Shown: in pieces, positions 34,633 through 43,191 of the stretch | How positions within the stretch are numbered: position 1 is the stretch's first letter | Layout of the letters: each line of letters begins with the position of its first letter | Origin: Leptospira sp. GIMC2001 | Lineage (GTDB): Bacteria > Spirochaetota > Leptospiria > Leptospirales > Leptospiraceae | NCBI RefSeq assembly: GCF_028462125.1 | Contig: NZ_CP115468.1 | Coordinates: 2,199,097 to 2,263,096 of the forward strand | Direction of reading: 5' to 3' | Length of the DNA: 64,000 nucleotides | The notes under the pieces: model-generated | What the model was told of the DNA's origin: nothing | Databases searched by the model: none | Seen by the model: the letters and a program-made list of their open reading frames with translations, nothing else | Made by a program: the position numbers and the translations under genes

Positions 34633-36230
34633 TTTTCGCCCTCTCTATGTCTGCGATTTTTGTATGCGAGAAAAACTAGCAAATAGGTGAATCCAAATAT
34701 TGCGAGAATTCCGAGAAAAACAAACCTAGATATGATTGCTTTATTTTCTGCATCTGCTATAGATTCCCCTTTGCTTGCAGCTAATTCTATCATAGCATCC
34801 GTACTCATTTTATCAATGTATTCAGGTAAACTTTGTATCATAAAAGCAAAAAATATTATGATTAAGAAATAGGGAGTAATATACTTCATAATAAATTGAT
34901 AAACTTTCGGAACTTGAATATGAGACCCTTCATTGCCATCACGAACTCCTTCTTTCACACCAATATTCCATACAAAAATCAAGATTTGAATTGTTGCCAG
35001 AATATAAATTAGAATAGTTCCCACAAAAAAATCTGTAAGATCGAGCGAAGTAAAGTCTTGATTGAAATAGATAATCGGAAGGCATAAACTAATGGTAAAA
35101 ATAAATAGAATCAAAGATGCTTTTCGTTTAGAAAAACCAAATCCCTCCTCAAGAAAAAGAATTCCTGGCTGTAGCATCGTTACTGAAGATGTCAATGCTG
35201 CAAGAAAAAGAACAAAAAACCATAATGCTCCAAATATTTGTCCAGCCGGCATCATCGCAAAAACAGAAGGCAATGCTATAAATCCCATTCCAAAAGTTCC
35301 AAAACTAGAAGATGCCGCACCTAGAAATAAGAATGCGATAGGTATGGTAATCATACCTCCCAGAGCAACTTCACAAAATTCATTTAAAGTTGCAGAGGAG
35401 AGACTGGATAAAACTACATCATCCTTCTTATTTAGGAACGAAGAAAAAACCAAAGCTATACCAAATCCCGCAGAAAGAGAGAAAAATATTTGTCCAGCAG
35501 CTGCTACCCAAACTTTCGGATTGGTAAGGCTAGACCAATCCGGATTCCACATAGCGCCTAACCCTTCTCCAATTCCATCTAACGTAAGAATTCGAATCAA
35601 AACAATAACACTAGATATAAGCATCACGGGAATTGCAAATTTCGAAAAAGCTTCCAGTCCTTTGGATATACCTCGGTAAACGATAGCGAAATTCATCATA
35701 AAACATAGTAGGGTAAATAAAATTACATCACTCTGGAATGCATCTCCATTTGCACCAGATCCTGTTAGATTGAGGAAAAATGTAGATGCGTTCTTAACAA
35801 CGCTATCACGAAAACCCGGAGATGAGCTACTAAGGTCGCCAGCTAAATCAATACTTCCAGTAAGAAAATAAAAAGCATAAGAAAGGCACCAAGCTTCAAT
35901 AAAAACATAATATACATAAATCAATATTGGAATCATAACTCCGATGGTTCCGGAGATATGAAGCGGAATTCCAGTTAAGTATTCTTTGAATATAAATGGA
36001 GCACTATGTCCGCTTCTTCCGCCTCTTCGGCCCATGATCCACTCAGTGATACAAACAGGAATTCCGAGGATTATAAATGAAACGATGTATGGAACCATGA
36101 AGGCACCACCACCATTCTGAGCGGCTTGGCCTGGGAAACGAAGAAAGTTGCCTAAGCCGATGGCACCACTTGCAACTGCGAGTATAAGACCCGTTCTTGA
36201 GACCCAACGATCTTCTTTTGAATTTTTCAT
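34629..36230 (-). CDS. Neurotransmitter:sodium symporter (NSS/SNF) family transporter
   Basis: The 533-aa membrane protein opens with [20 protein letters not shown], the NSS signature around the Na+ sites of helix 1, then [19 protein letters not shown]. About 12 TM helices are visible. Bacterial members (LeuT, MhsT, MetP) import hydrophobic amino acids with Na+; the exact substrate is not shown. The ATG at 36230 is the only plausible start, yet it is preceded by the pyrimidine run TCCTCTCTCCT and no Shine-Dalgarno. A terminator-like hairpin ends 16 nt upstream. A 31-aa membrane protein gene overlaps its stop. Confidence 0.9.
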   Translation of the reverse strand: MKNSKEDRWVSRTGLILAVASGAIGLGNFLRFPGQAAQNGGGAFMVPYIVSFIILGIPVCITEWIMGRRGGRSGHSAPFIFKEYLTGIPLHISGTIGVMIPILIYVYYVFIEAWCLSYAFYFLTGSIDLAGDLSSSSPGFRDSVVKNASTFFLNLTGSGANGDAFQSDVILFTLLCFMMNFAIVYRGISKGLEAFSKFAIPVMLISSVIVLIRILTLDGIGEGLGAMWNPDWSSLTNPKVWVAAAGQIFFSLSAGFGIALVFSSFLNKKDDVVLSSLSSATLNEFCEVALGGMITIPIAFLFLGAASSSFGTFGMGFIALPSVFAMMPAGQIFGALWFFVLFLAALTSSVTMLQPGILFLEEGFGFSKRKASLILFIFTISLCLPIIYFNQDFTSLDLTDFFVGTILIYILATIQILIFVWNIGVKEGVRDGNEGSHIQVPKVYQFIMKYITPYFLIIIFFAFMIQSLPEYIDKMSTDAMIELAASKGESIADAENKAIISRFVFLGILAIFGFTYLLVFLAYKNRRHREGEN

Positions 36231-36245
36231 AGGAGAGAGGATGAA

Positions 36246-36291
36246 TTAAAAACCCAGTAATTTTTCCATAGAAAATGAAGAAACTACTGGG
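36246..36291 (-). terminator. Terminator or attenuator between the tandem-HTH gene and the NSS transporter
   Basis: Arms CCCAGTA (36253-36259) and TACTGGG (36285-36291), extended by partial A/T pairing, are followed leftward by TTTTTAA. It lies between the stop of the HTH gene and the transporter ATG. The U-run ends only about 16 nt before that ATG, so it may act as an attenuator in front of the transporter. Confidence 0.65.
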
Positions 36292-36309
36292 AACAGCAAT
36301 GATTAAGTA

Positions 36310-36732
36310 TTAATCAATTTTTGAGAGAAAAAGTTCATCCATTTCCATTTTGAAAACTTTTGATGCTAACTTCTTAAAAGCCTCAGGAGGCTCCAAAAGT
36401 CCTAATTCTACTTTGGATAAAAAGGGAGTGGATACCTTTAATTTCTTTGCCATATCATACTGCTTGATTCCCATTTCTCTTCTTCTAGACCAAAGTCTAT
36501 TTGTAAGACCAGTTGTGAATTCTGGAAAAATGTCCTCGACGGCATTGTCATTGAATAACTTTTCGATGGATGTCTTTAAATATTTCGAACATGCAATTTT
36601 AAACTTTTCTGTAGGTTCTTGACTGCCAGTTTCAATCTTCGATAGGTAACTCGGTGACACACCTAAAGCGCGAGCCATGTCATATTGCTTGATCGCTCTT
36701 TTCTTTCTTAGCATGTATATATGATTATTCAT
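36310..36732 (-). CDS. Tandem XRE-type helix-turn-helix regulator
   Basis: The 140-aa protein consists of two Cro/CI-type HTH domains in a row. The repeat is plain: IKQYDMARALGVSPSYLSKI (first, about 14-33) and IKQYDMAKKLKVSTPFLSKV (second, about 89-108), each followed by E-x-G-x-x-EP. Such a protein could bind two adjacent half sites as a monomer. It lies 79 nt upstream of the NSS transporter on the same strand, with a hairpin between, so regulation of the transporter or of itself is a reasonable guess. No effector domain is present. Confidence 0.88.
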   Translation of the reverse strand: MNNHIYMLRKKRAIKQYDMARALGVSPSYLSKIETGSQEPTEKFKIACSKYLKTSIEKLFNDNAVEDIFPEFTTGLTNRLWSRRREMGIKQYDMAKKLKVSTPFLSKVELGLLEPPEAFKKLASKVFKMEMDELFLSKID

Positions 36733-36798
36733 TTGGTATCCCTCATGTCTGACTCTAATCTTTTCTTCTCATTAATCAAGAAAAAATTTCTTAAACTA

Positions 36799-38313
36799 CT
36801 AAATTTTTCCATTTCTAAGACTTTCTGAGTCAATTTTTAATTTATAATCAGCCTTTAGGGTGTTAATCTTTCCGTCAAAGATTCCTTTTCGTTTAGCATT
36901 CTCCAAATCATTTTGAATCTGATTTTTAACTAAACCTAGTGGGCGAGGAATTCGCTTCTGTGGATTATTTTTATCAGGTTCAGAGTAAGCAAAAAGTTTA
37001 CCAGCTTCATATGTTTCTCTAATTTCTTGATCAGAGACCACAATTTTTTCGGAGGCAATATCTTTCATAAACAATGCCCATACTAAAGAATATTTTAAAT
37101 ATTGAATAGAGTCTTTGTATATCTCTGTTTCAAGAATGGATTTAGACTTAGGATCTTGTTCAAGATAAAGAGAAGATAAATAAATATTATAGAAAAAATT
37201 TAACATATCAAACATCTCTTGTTCTTTAGGAGATTGTCCATTATTGCCAATGATTTTGCTCAATTCAGAAAAATCTTTTGCGAAGTCTCCAACCGTTATA
37301 TTTTCAGTCTCAGATATTGAAGCGAGTATTCTTGTTGGTGGAAATTCACTTAACTTAAGTTCGCTTGCTTGCTTGAGCATCGGTGGATCATCAACTTTAA
37401 TAGAGCTTTCTGTCCGGATCCGTTCAAGTTCAGTTTGCCATAATTGAGTTTTGAACTGCCTTGATATATGCTCACCCATGCTCTGACCACGCTCAACTGG
37501 ATCTCCATCTGAATAATATCTAGCACTTTGTTTTGCTGCCTCATCCTCAGTTGATTCTGCATACTCATTCGCAGTCTTACTCATTTCTTCAAATTTTTCT
37601 GATAAATATTGGTTAACAACCGATTGATTGATCTTACGAATATTTACAATTTTTATAATATATATAATCTCTCCCGCTCGTTTTAAATGAAAGTTGTCAT
37701 CATTCGCATTTAATGCATCAGACAAAACATCTTCGAAAGGATTGGGTCCACAATTCAGACAAAACGGTTCAATTATTCCAGCAACTGATTTTCGAGATTC
37801 ATCTTCCGTATATTCTGTAACTAATTTATTTAGTTCCTTACTGCTTGAGGTTGAATTGAGCTTGGTCAAAATTTCTGAAGCTAGCGCATCCTTACTATTA
37901 TCAGGATCTTTAAGAACTACCATTTGCATGGTCATTAGTTCCATCGGAGTTTTCTTGATAGTTTTGCTTTCAAAATCTTTTTTATATAGAGCAACTAACA
38001 TCTGACCTTTGGTCAGAGAAACCAAATTGTCCATAAATTCTTTGGAAATCTTCCCAGAAGAAGTATGCTCATTATAAACAATTTTTTGAAGTGCAATCTG
38101 TTCTAGAAGATTCGATTGAGCTTGAATTGATGAATTTTTTTCATCCAATTTGACTCCGCGAATTTCATAGAAATCCCGTAATTCTTTTCTTGTAACTGTT
38201 CCACCTTCATAGACAGCAAGAGCGTCCGAATCCAATGTGCAATTCACCATAACCATTAAGGTTATAGATAGAGGAATGATGTATTTTAGTTTTATGGTTT
38301 TCTGATTTAACAT
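36799..38313 (-). CDS. SurA/PrsA-like lipoprotein (putative periplasmic chaperone)
   Basis: The 504-aa precursor has a lipoprotein signal ending MVMVNC (Cys25). After it comes VYEGGTVTRKELRDFYEIRG, the N-terminal chaperone-module pattern of SurA/PpiD/PrsA proteins, then a region aligned with a parvulin domain (MTMQMVVLKDP through IIYIIKIVNIRKI) in which active-site residues are not clear, then a long helical C-terminal part. It probably helps fold or transport outer-membrane proteins. A CLNC pair in the middle could be oxidised. It follows the coiled-coil gene by 1 nt. Confidence 0.7.
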   Translation of the reverse strand: MLNQKTIKLKYIIPLSITLMVMVNCTLDSDALAVYEGGTVTRKELRDFYEIRGVKLDEKNSSIQAQSNLLEQIALQKIVYNEHTSSGKISKEFMDNLVSLTKGQMLVALYKKDFESKTIKKTPMELMTMQMVVLKDPDNSKDALASEILTKLNSTSSSKELNKLVTEYTEDESRKSVAGIIEPFCLNCGPNPFEDVLSDALNANDDNFHLKRAGEIIYIIKIVNIRKINQSVVNQYLSEKFEEMSKTANEYAESTEDEAAKQSARYYSDGDPVERGQSMGEHISRQFKTQLWQTELERIRTESSIKVDDPPMLKQASELKLSEFPPTRILASISETENITVGDFAKDFSELSKIIGNNGQSPKEQEMFDMLNFFYNIYLSSLYLEQDPKSKSILETEIYKDSIQYLKYSLVWALFMKDIASEKIVVSDQEIRETYEAGKLFAYSEPDKNNPQKRIPRPLGLVKNQIQNDLENAKRKGIFDGKINTLKADYKLKIDSESLRNGKI

Positions 38314-38314
38314 A

Positions 38315-38674
38315 CTAATATTTGTAAACAGGTCTCTCCGGTTTTTTTTTGGTTTCTTTTTTAGGTTCTAAAACAGCAGGCTCTTGAGCAACTTCTGCAC
38401 GGTAGGAAGATTCATTGTCATCATACAATTTCTTTCCTTCCTCTTTTGTATTTGAGACTATTTTTTGCTGAACAGTAGAGGCTTGAGTCTTGACTTCTAT
38501 TTCCAATAGATCTTCTCTATATCCGCTCAGTTTTTTTATCTCCATCTGGAAGGAATCTTTCAAATAGTCTGAGTAATCACGATCTTCCGCAATTCGTTCT
38601 TGTAATTTACCCAACTCAACTAGATCTCGGTTGATCTCTTCTAATTTCTTAAATGCATGAATTACTTTAACCAA
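38315..38674 (-). CDS. Coiled-coil hypothetical protein, 119 aa
   Basis: A Lys/Glu-rich helical protein (AFKKLEEINRDLVELGKLQE onward) ending in a Pro/Lys-rich tail (KKKPERPVYKY). I place the start at the TTG at 38674, because GGGAGGAG lies 6-7 nt upstream. A longer frame to a TTG at 38707 has a poorer site and would overlap the membrane-protein gene by 41 bp instead of 8. No signal peptide or TM segment. It sits between a membrane-protein gene and a SurA-like lipoprotein gene on one transcript. The function is unknown. Confidence 0.6.
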   Translation of the reverse strand: MVKVIHAFKKLEEINRDLVELGKLQERIAEDRDYSDYLKDSFQMEIKKLSGYREDLLEIEVKTQASTVQQKIVSNTKEEGKKLYDDNESSYRAEVAQEPAVLEPKKETKKKPERPVYKY

Positions 38675-39419
38675 TTCCGTTCTCCTCCCGATATTCGAAT
38701 TTTCCAAAATCCCTCACTAACGGCAAGGATGAAAAGAACAAGAAAACAGAAAAAATGGGTTGGTCAATTGAGTGGATGATGTAAAAGGCTAGGAGAATTA
38801 AGATTAAACTGAAGCAATTCCAAAGGTTTATCGAGAAACTAATTCTTATGATATATTGAAAAACTACAATCATCATCAATGCAAATCCAAACCAATCCAA
38901 AAAATTTAAATCTGAAAATAGATCAGTCAATTCCCATATATCCAATGATTTTCTTTGAAATTGTCCAATAACTAAGCCGATTACAAGAATCATACCATTT
39001 AAAAATCTTATGATAATAGGAATGGATGATCTCAATAAAATGATCAAAGCCAATGTAGCAAAAGCTAAATTATCAAATTCCGAGATCCAGTAAAGGGAAA
39101 GAGAAATTGCTATCATTAAAAAAGGAAACCACAGGTCTTCATTCAGTGATTTTGACTTGGAGAGAATGGTTCCCAAAATTCCGAGAGACAAAGTATCCAA
39201 AAATTGACTTGGCATTCCACCAAATGATAAATAGGTAAATACCAAAATTATGATAAAAACAATCAATTGAATATTTATATATAGATTGATTCGAGGATTT
39301 ACTGTTGCAAGGTTAAATAGGGAAATGGGCAAAAATACCCCTAAAGTGACAACGCCCGGAAAATCGGGAAGAAATGTCCTGAGAAGAAAAAAAAGGCATG
39401 CAGAAAAGAACCAAAGCAT
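38667..39419 (-). CDS. Polytopic membrane protein of unknown function
   Basis: The 250-aa protein is almost wholly hydrophobic with roughly 8-10 predicted TM helices (for example LYINIQLIVFIIILVFTYL and FLNGMILVIGLVIGQF) and a short charged C-terminus (FGKFEYREENGIG). I see no transporter or enzyme signature. It is the first gene of the leftward run towards the SurA-like lipoprotein, and it starts only 21 bp from the divergent STAS gene. Confidence 0.7.
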   Translation of the reverse strand: MLWFFSACLFFLLRTFLPDFPGVVTLGVFLPISLFNLATVNPRINLYINIQLIVFIIILVFTYLSFGGMPSQFLDTLSLGILGTILSKSKSLNEDLWFPFLMIAISLSLYWISEFDNLAFATLALIILLRSSIPIIIRFLNGMILVIGLVIGQFQRKSLDIWELTDLFSDLNFLDWFGFALMMIVVFQYIIRISFSINLWNCFSLILILLAFYIIHSIDQPIFSVFLFFSSLPLVRDFGKFEYREENGIG

Positions 39420-39440
39420 AGATAAAGGAATCTATCCCCA

Positions 39441-39797
39441 ATGAGCCTGGAAGAACTTTTTATTCAGTCCGAAAAGATTGAGAACGTAACGATTTATAAA
39501 CTACAAGGTAATATTAATTCATTCACAAGTCAAAGATTTTTAGAAGGGATTCGAAAGGGCGTGCTTGCTGGTCCATCAATCCTAGATTTAGAAGAAGTGA
39601 ATCTAGTAAGTTCCCAGGGAGTTAACGCTTTTAAAGAGTTGTCAGATATCAGTTTCTCGAATCGTTCTCGAGTTCTCTTAATCAATCTATCACCTTCGGT
39701 TCGGCAAGTCTTTAGTATGGCGGGGATAAAGAATCTATTTATGATTCCGGAAAATGAAGAATTGGCTATGAAAATTGCTTCAAGACCGTATCGTTGA
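39441..39797 (+). CDS. STAS-domain protein (anti-sigma antagonist-like)
   Basis: This 118-aa protein has one STAS domain: VTIYKLQGNINSFTSQRF at the N-terminus and LEEVNLVSSQGVNAFKEL at the phosphorylation loop, with a SSQG variant in place of the usual SSxG. The C-terminal helix FSMAGIKNLFMIPENEE is typical. It could be a second substrate of a partner-switching phosphatase such as the one at 6740, 33 kb away; the sequence does not show which kinase it meets. It diverges from the membrane-protein gene across 21 bp. Confidence 0.8.
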   Translation: MSLEELFIQSEKIENVTIYKLQGNINSFTSQRFLEGIRKGVLAGPSILDLEEVNLVSSQGVNAFKELSDISFSNRSRVLLINLSPSVRQVFSMAGIKNLFMIPENEELAMKIASRPYR

Positions 39798-39890
39798 TTT
39801 GTAAGCGATAATAAAAATTTACTAGCATTCTTTCAATCGACAGCTAGAGTAGACGCTACGTTTTATAGAAAATTTAGAACTGGATCCAAT

Positions 39891-40646
39891 ATGAACCAAA
39901 AATCAGAATTTAATTTCCTTCGCAAAGGTTGGCATCTACTCGGACTATTCATTCCTCTTGCTCTTTATATTGATTTATTTGATGGAACCTTTGACAAGCT
40001 TCATGCTACAAGAATGATCATCGTGATCGGACTTATTATTTCTCTCATTCTCCTTGTTCTTCTTGAATACTTACGTTTTAAATCTCAAGCTTTCTCCGAA
40101 CTTTTTTGGAAAATATTCGGTGCAATCATGAAAGAGGGTGAGAGAAAAAATATGAATGCGACGATTCCATATTTTACAGCCAATATGTTTGTCATTTTAT
40201 TATTTCCTCCAGAACTTGCCATCTTATCACTCGCATTTCTGGTCATAGGAGATCCTTTTGCAGCTTATATCGGATCTAATTACGGCAAGAATCGATTCTA
40301 TAACGGTAAATCATTGGAAGGTATAATCGCTTTCATTATCTCAGCGTCAATTTTTGGATTGATGTTGATTCTAGTTTATTCAATCCATCATCCTGAGACT
40401 CCCTATTCCTTTTTTGGAGTGAGTGGAGAATTTCAATTCTCTTCTATAATTATTTTATTCACGGGAACCATCATTGCAGGGATAACAGAATTTTTCTCAT
40501 CAACGGCATGGAAAGGATTCTTAGATGATAATCTTTTGATTCCAATCGTGTCAGTTATTGCAATGGGATTGGTCACAACTTGGGTTTTTGGGTTTCCAAT
40601 GGATTCTATACTTTTTGATCCAATGACTCTATTTGATAATAGATAG
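39891..40646 (+). CDS. CTP-dependent lipid kinase family (dolichol/phytol/diacylglycerol kinase-like)
   Basis: The 251-aa membrane protein has about seven TM helices. It carries LRKGWHLLG near the N-terminus and the family core IGDPFAAYIGSNYGKNRFYN followed by GKSLEGIIAF, as in phytol kinase, dolichol kinase and yeast Dgk1, which use CTP to phosphorylate polyprenols or diacylglycerol. The bacterial substrate is not known from sequence; recycling of an isoprenoid or diacylglycerol is plausible. Its last 18 bp overlap a convergent lipoprotein gene. Confidence 0.75.
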   Translation: MNQKSEFNFLRKGWHLLGLFIPLALYIDLFDGTFDKLHATRMIIVIGLIISLILLVLLEYLRFKSQAFSELFWKIFGAIMKEGERKNMNATIPYFTANMFVILLFPPELAILSLAFLVIGDPFAAYIGSNYGKNRFYNGKSLEGIIAFIISASIFGLMLILVYSIHHPETPYSFFGVSGEFQFSSIIILFTGTIIAGITEFFSSTAWKGFLDDNLLIPIVSVIAMGLVTTWVFGFPMDSILFDPMTLFDNR

Positions 40647-41204
40647 ATCTATTTCCGTAGAAGTCATAAATGATTTATCCCCGCAATGGAAGCCGATTTC
40701 CATTGGAGCGGGGAAAACTTCCGATAAATAAATTTCTTTAGTCCATCTTCCACGGTGTTTCATTTCTTCTTCCAGGATTGTCCCAAGGTAATGGAAAAAT
40801 CCCATCCAATTATCCCCAATTTCTTTGCCTTCCATCTCAATTTTTCTTCCGTAAAACACAAAAACTCCATGGCAATTTTTGCTTTTGAATTCTTTTTTTT
40901 CAGATTCTGTAAAATCTCTATTCCAGTAAATTACAATGCCTGGCGTTTCTCTCGCTTGAAAGTATAAAAAATGAGAAAGATCCTCCCAAGTCTTCAACTT
41001 TTTGTTAGCTGGGATTCGCAATTGATAAGTCTTTGTCTTATCCCAAGGTTCCGTGCATTTGCCTTGATTATCAAAAAGGTCACAAACCTGAAAATGATCC
41101 ATCGCCAACTCACGATTGCAATTACTCATAGTTAGCTGAAAAACCAAGAGAAACAAAATGGTTGGGAGAATTTTGTTAAAATAATTAAATATTTTTTTGC
41201 TCAT
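40629..41204 (-). CDS. Putative lipoprotein, 191 aa
   Basis: The precursor has a basic N-region, the hydrophobic core ILPTILFLLVFQLTM and a candidate lipobox MSNC (Cys about 29). The mature part contains further cysteines (CDLF, GKCTE, KNCHG, FHCGD) that could form disulfides in the periplasm. No family is recognised. It follows the DUF4416 gene by 4 nt and is last in the long leftward eno cluster. Its 3' end overlaps the lipid-kinase gene by 18 bp. Confidence 0.65.
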   Translation of the reverse strand: MSKKIFNYFNKILPTILFLLVFQLTMSNCNRELAMDHFQVCDLFDNQGKCTEPWDKTKTYQLRIPANKKLKTWEDLSHFLYFQARETPGIVIYWNRDFTESEKKEFKSKNCHGVFVFYGRKIEMEGKEIGDNWMGFFHYLGTILEEEMKHRGRWTKEIYLSEVFPAPMEIGFHCGDKSFMTSTEIDLSIIK

Positions 41205-41208
41205 AGCA

Positions 41209-41766
41209 TTAAATCGATGGATGCTTCTTTAGAAAATATTCATAAGATTCTCTAAGATTTGTAAAAAAATAAATAGATTCTCTCGTGTGAAAGAACTGAG
41301 GTGCAGTATCAGAAACTACCAATTGGGATTTCTGATATTTATAAATAATCTCAGCAAAAATTCCATGAAAAAGATAGATCCTATGTAGATCATCAATAGT
41401 ACTTCCAATTACAACATTCTGGCTAGAAAGATAACCTGGAACTAGTCTTAAAGACGGATCTTTTTTTCGAAGTTTCTTGGAAATATTGATACATTCTTTA
41501 TAGTGAGAAGGTAATTCTTCACGATTGATTCTGCGTTCGAAAGAGAGGATTCTAGTCGATGAGCCTGTCTGGTAAAGATTTTTTTCCCATTCTGGTAACA
41601 TCCATTTGGGCATCGGAACTGATTCATAGAGTGATTTAGAAAACTGTGATTCAGCAAATTCTTTTATTCTAAAATACGTTTCATCTAAGTCATAGGACAC
41701 AACCAGAAAGAAAAAAGATCCAGGAGGTTTTAGAATTTTTTCTTCGGGGGGAAACTGATTTGCCAT
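41209..41766 (-). CDS. DUF4416-like protein
   Basis: The 185-aa protein matches the pattern I know for DUF4416: an N-terminal strand with SFFFLVVSYD, a central FERRINREELPSHYK, then RLVPGYLSSQNVVIGSTIDD and HRIYLFHGIFAEI, and a late FFTNLRESYEYF. In typical members the ending includes a WTYPDY motif, which is replaced here by TAPQFF. The function is not known. It is soluble with no signal peptide. It lies 45 nt after tldE and 4 nt before the lipoprotein gene. Confidence 0.7.
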   Translation of the reverse strand: MANQFPPEEKILKPPGSFFFLVVSYDLDETYFRIKEFAESQFSKSLYESVPMPKWMLPEWEKNLYQTGSSTRILSFERRINREELPSHYKECINISKKLRKKDPSLRLVPGYLSSQNVVIGSTIDDLHRIYLFHGIFAEIIYKYQKSQLVVSDTAPQFFHTRESIYFFTNLRESYEYFLKKHPSI

Positions 41767-41811
41767 TTAATCTACCATATAACTTAAAATCTTTGTAAAA
41801 CAAAAAGTCGA

Positions 41812-43191
41812 TTACTCAGTACCAGTTATAGTCATTCCTTCAATGAGAATCGATGGAGCCCAAGTGGATTTTCCAAGTAATTCTCTCTCCAAAGATACTG
41901 CGGCAATTTTCTTTTCTAGAATCTCATACATATTTCCAGCCACTTGAACTTCTTTAACAGGAATTTTTTCTCCATTTTCTAATAAGAATCCACCTTTGAC
42001 AACTCCAGAAAAATCTCCTGAGGCTGCACTAGAAGTTCCAGAAAACCGATTCACCCAGATCGTTTTATCTTTTGCGTTGAGCATGGACTTTAGTGAGTCA
42101 GGTCCTGGTTCCACTTGGAGGGAAGGGGGTCCACATCCTGGAGTTCCTCCGGATCCTCCCGTCGCACAACCGTTTGATGATTCCAGGCCAGCTTTTTTGG
42201 CTTCATAGTGGTTATAGAAAAAAGTTCTAAGCACACCATTCGTAACAATGTCGATGTCTCTTGTGTTTTGTCCATCTCGATCAAAAGAAGTTGCTGATTC
42301 TAAACTAAGGTCTGTTGGTCTCGAAACAATCGATAGTTTTGGCGACATCACCAGTTGATTCATTCGATCTATCATCTTACTTTTTTTCTTACGAACGGCA
42401 GTTGCTGATAGACTCGAAAGAAACCCACCAATGAGAAATGAAAAAATAGAATCGGGTGGAAGGTATACATTTCCTTTGAATCCAGAAATGGTTCGTGCTC
42501 CAAGTCCGCTCATACATGAATGCAAAAACTTAAAATACTTCTCGTCGAAGTTCTTAAGAAAGTCATCGGGTGTTCTTCCAAATGCTGATTCAGAATCAAA
42601 GCTACTTATATCATCTCCGTCTATTGCCATTCCCATAAAAGAAGCAGAGAGACTAGACGAGGCTTCGGATCGAAGAACTCCTTTCGATGAAGCCATTGCT
42701 TTGAGCGAATAAGAAAAGGAAGCATCGGCTGAATCCAAACTGACTTTTGGGAACTGTGCTTCTCGAATTGAGAGAATTTTTTTTGCAATCTCTAATACAG
42801 AATCAGGATCGTAGCCTGAAAGACTTGGATCCAGATGATTGATTGGCGGTGAAATTTCCGCTGGTGCTTGTGCAAGTTCTAGATCTGGATCAGGAGTTCC
42901 TTGTGCCAATGCCAATGCTTTCGCTTCTCGAATCGATCCGATGAGATCTTTGGCGTCGTTGGTTGTGACAAAACCTTCGCTACCATTTTCAATAACACGA
43001 ACTCCATAAACTGTTTCTTCATAGGTCTCATAAGTTTGGATATCGTTTTTCTCTATAGTAACCGATGCACCATTCGCATAACCTGTGAAAATCTCGGATT
43101 GGGCAATGCCTTCTTTTTTTGCTTGGTCAATGGCAGAGGAGATTCTTTCTAGAATCTGTTGCTTTTTGGATTCGAGTTCTTCGATGGTCAA
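41812..43191 (-). CDS. tldE: TldE/PmbA-like metalloprotease partner
   Basis: This 459-aa protein is the PmbA/TldE member of the TldD/TldE pair, a heterodimeric zinc protease that degrades unfolded peptides and matures some peptide antibiotics. Features include YANGASVTIEKNDIQTYE at the N-terminus and GNVYLPPDSIFSFLIGGFLS at the central interface, and it lacks the HExxxH site of TldD, as expected. A Gly/Cys-rich loop (CATGGSGGTPGCG) stands out. The start is TTG overlapping the tldD stop (TTGA). Confidence 0.88.
   Translation of the reverse strand: MTIEELESKKQQILERISSAIDQAKKEGIAQSEIFTGYANGASVTIEKNDIQTYETYEETVYGVRVIENGSEGFVTTNDAKDLIGSIREAKALALAQGTPDPDLELAQAPAEISPPINHLDPSLSGYDPDSVLEIAKKILSIREAQFPKVSLDSADASFSYSLKAMASSKGVLRSEASSSLSASFMGMAIDGDDISSFDSESAFGRTPDDFLKNFDEKYFKFLHSCMSGLGARTISGFKGNVYLPPDSIFSFLIGGFLSSLSATAVRKKKSKMIDRMNQLVMSPKLSIVSRPTDLSLESATSFDRDGQNTRDIDIVTNGVLRTFFYNHYEAKKAGLESSNGCATGGSGGTPGCGPPSLQVEPGPDSLKSMLNAKDKTIWVNRFSGTSSAASGDFSGVVKGGFLLENGEKIPVKEVQVAGNMYEILEKKIAAVSLERELLGKSTWAPSILIEGMTITGTE

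Noticed and set aside
35092..35679. A 195-codon plus-strand frame inside the NSS transporter gene
   Set aside because: It is antisense to conserved transporter helices, is rich in Lys/Ile/Pro/Asn typical of a shadow frame, and has no ribosome-binding site.
36778..36792. AAGAAA-AAA-TTTCTT inverted repeat upstream of the tandem-HTH gene
   Set aside because: Short and A/T only, expected by chance in this composition; not enough to call an operator or terminator.
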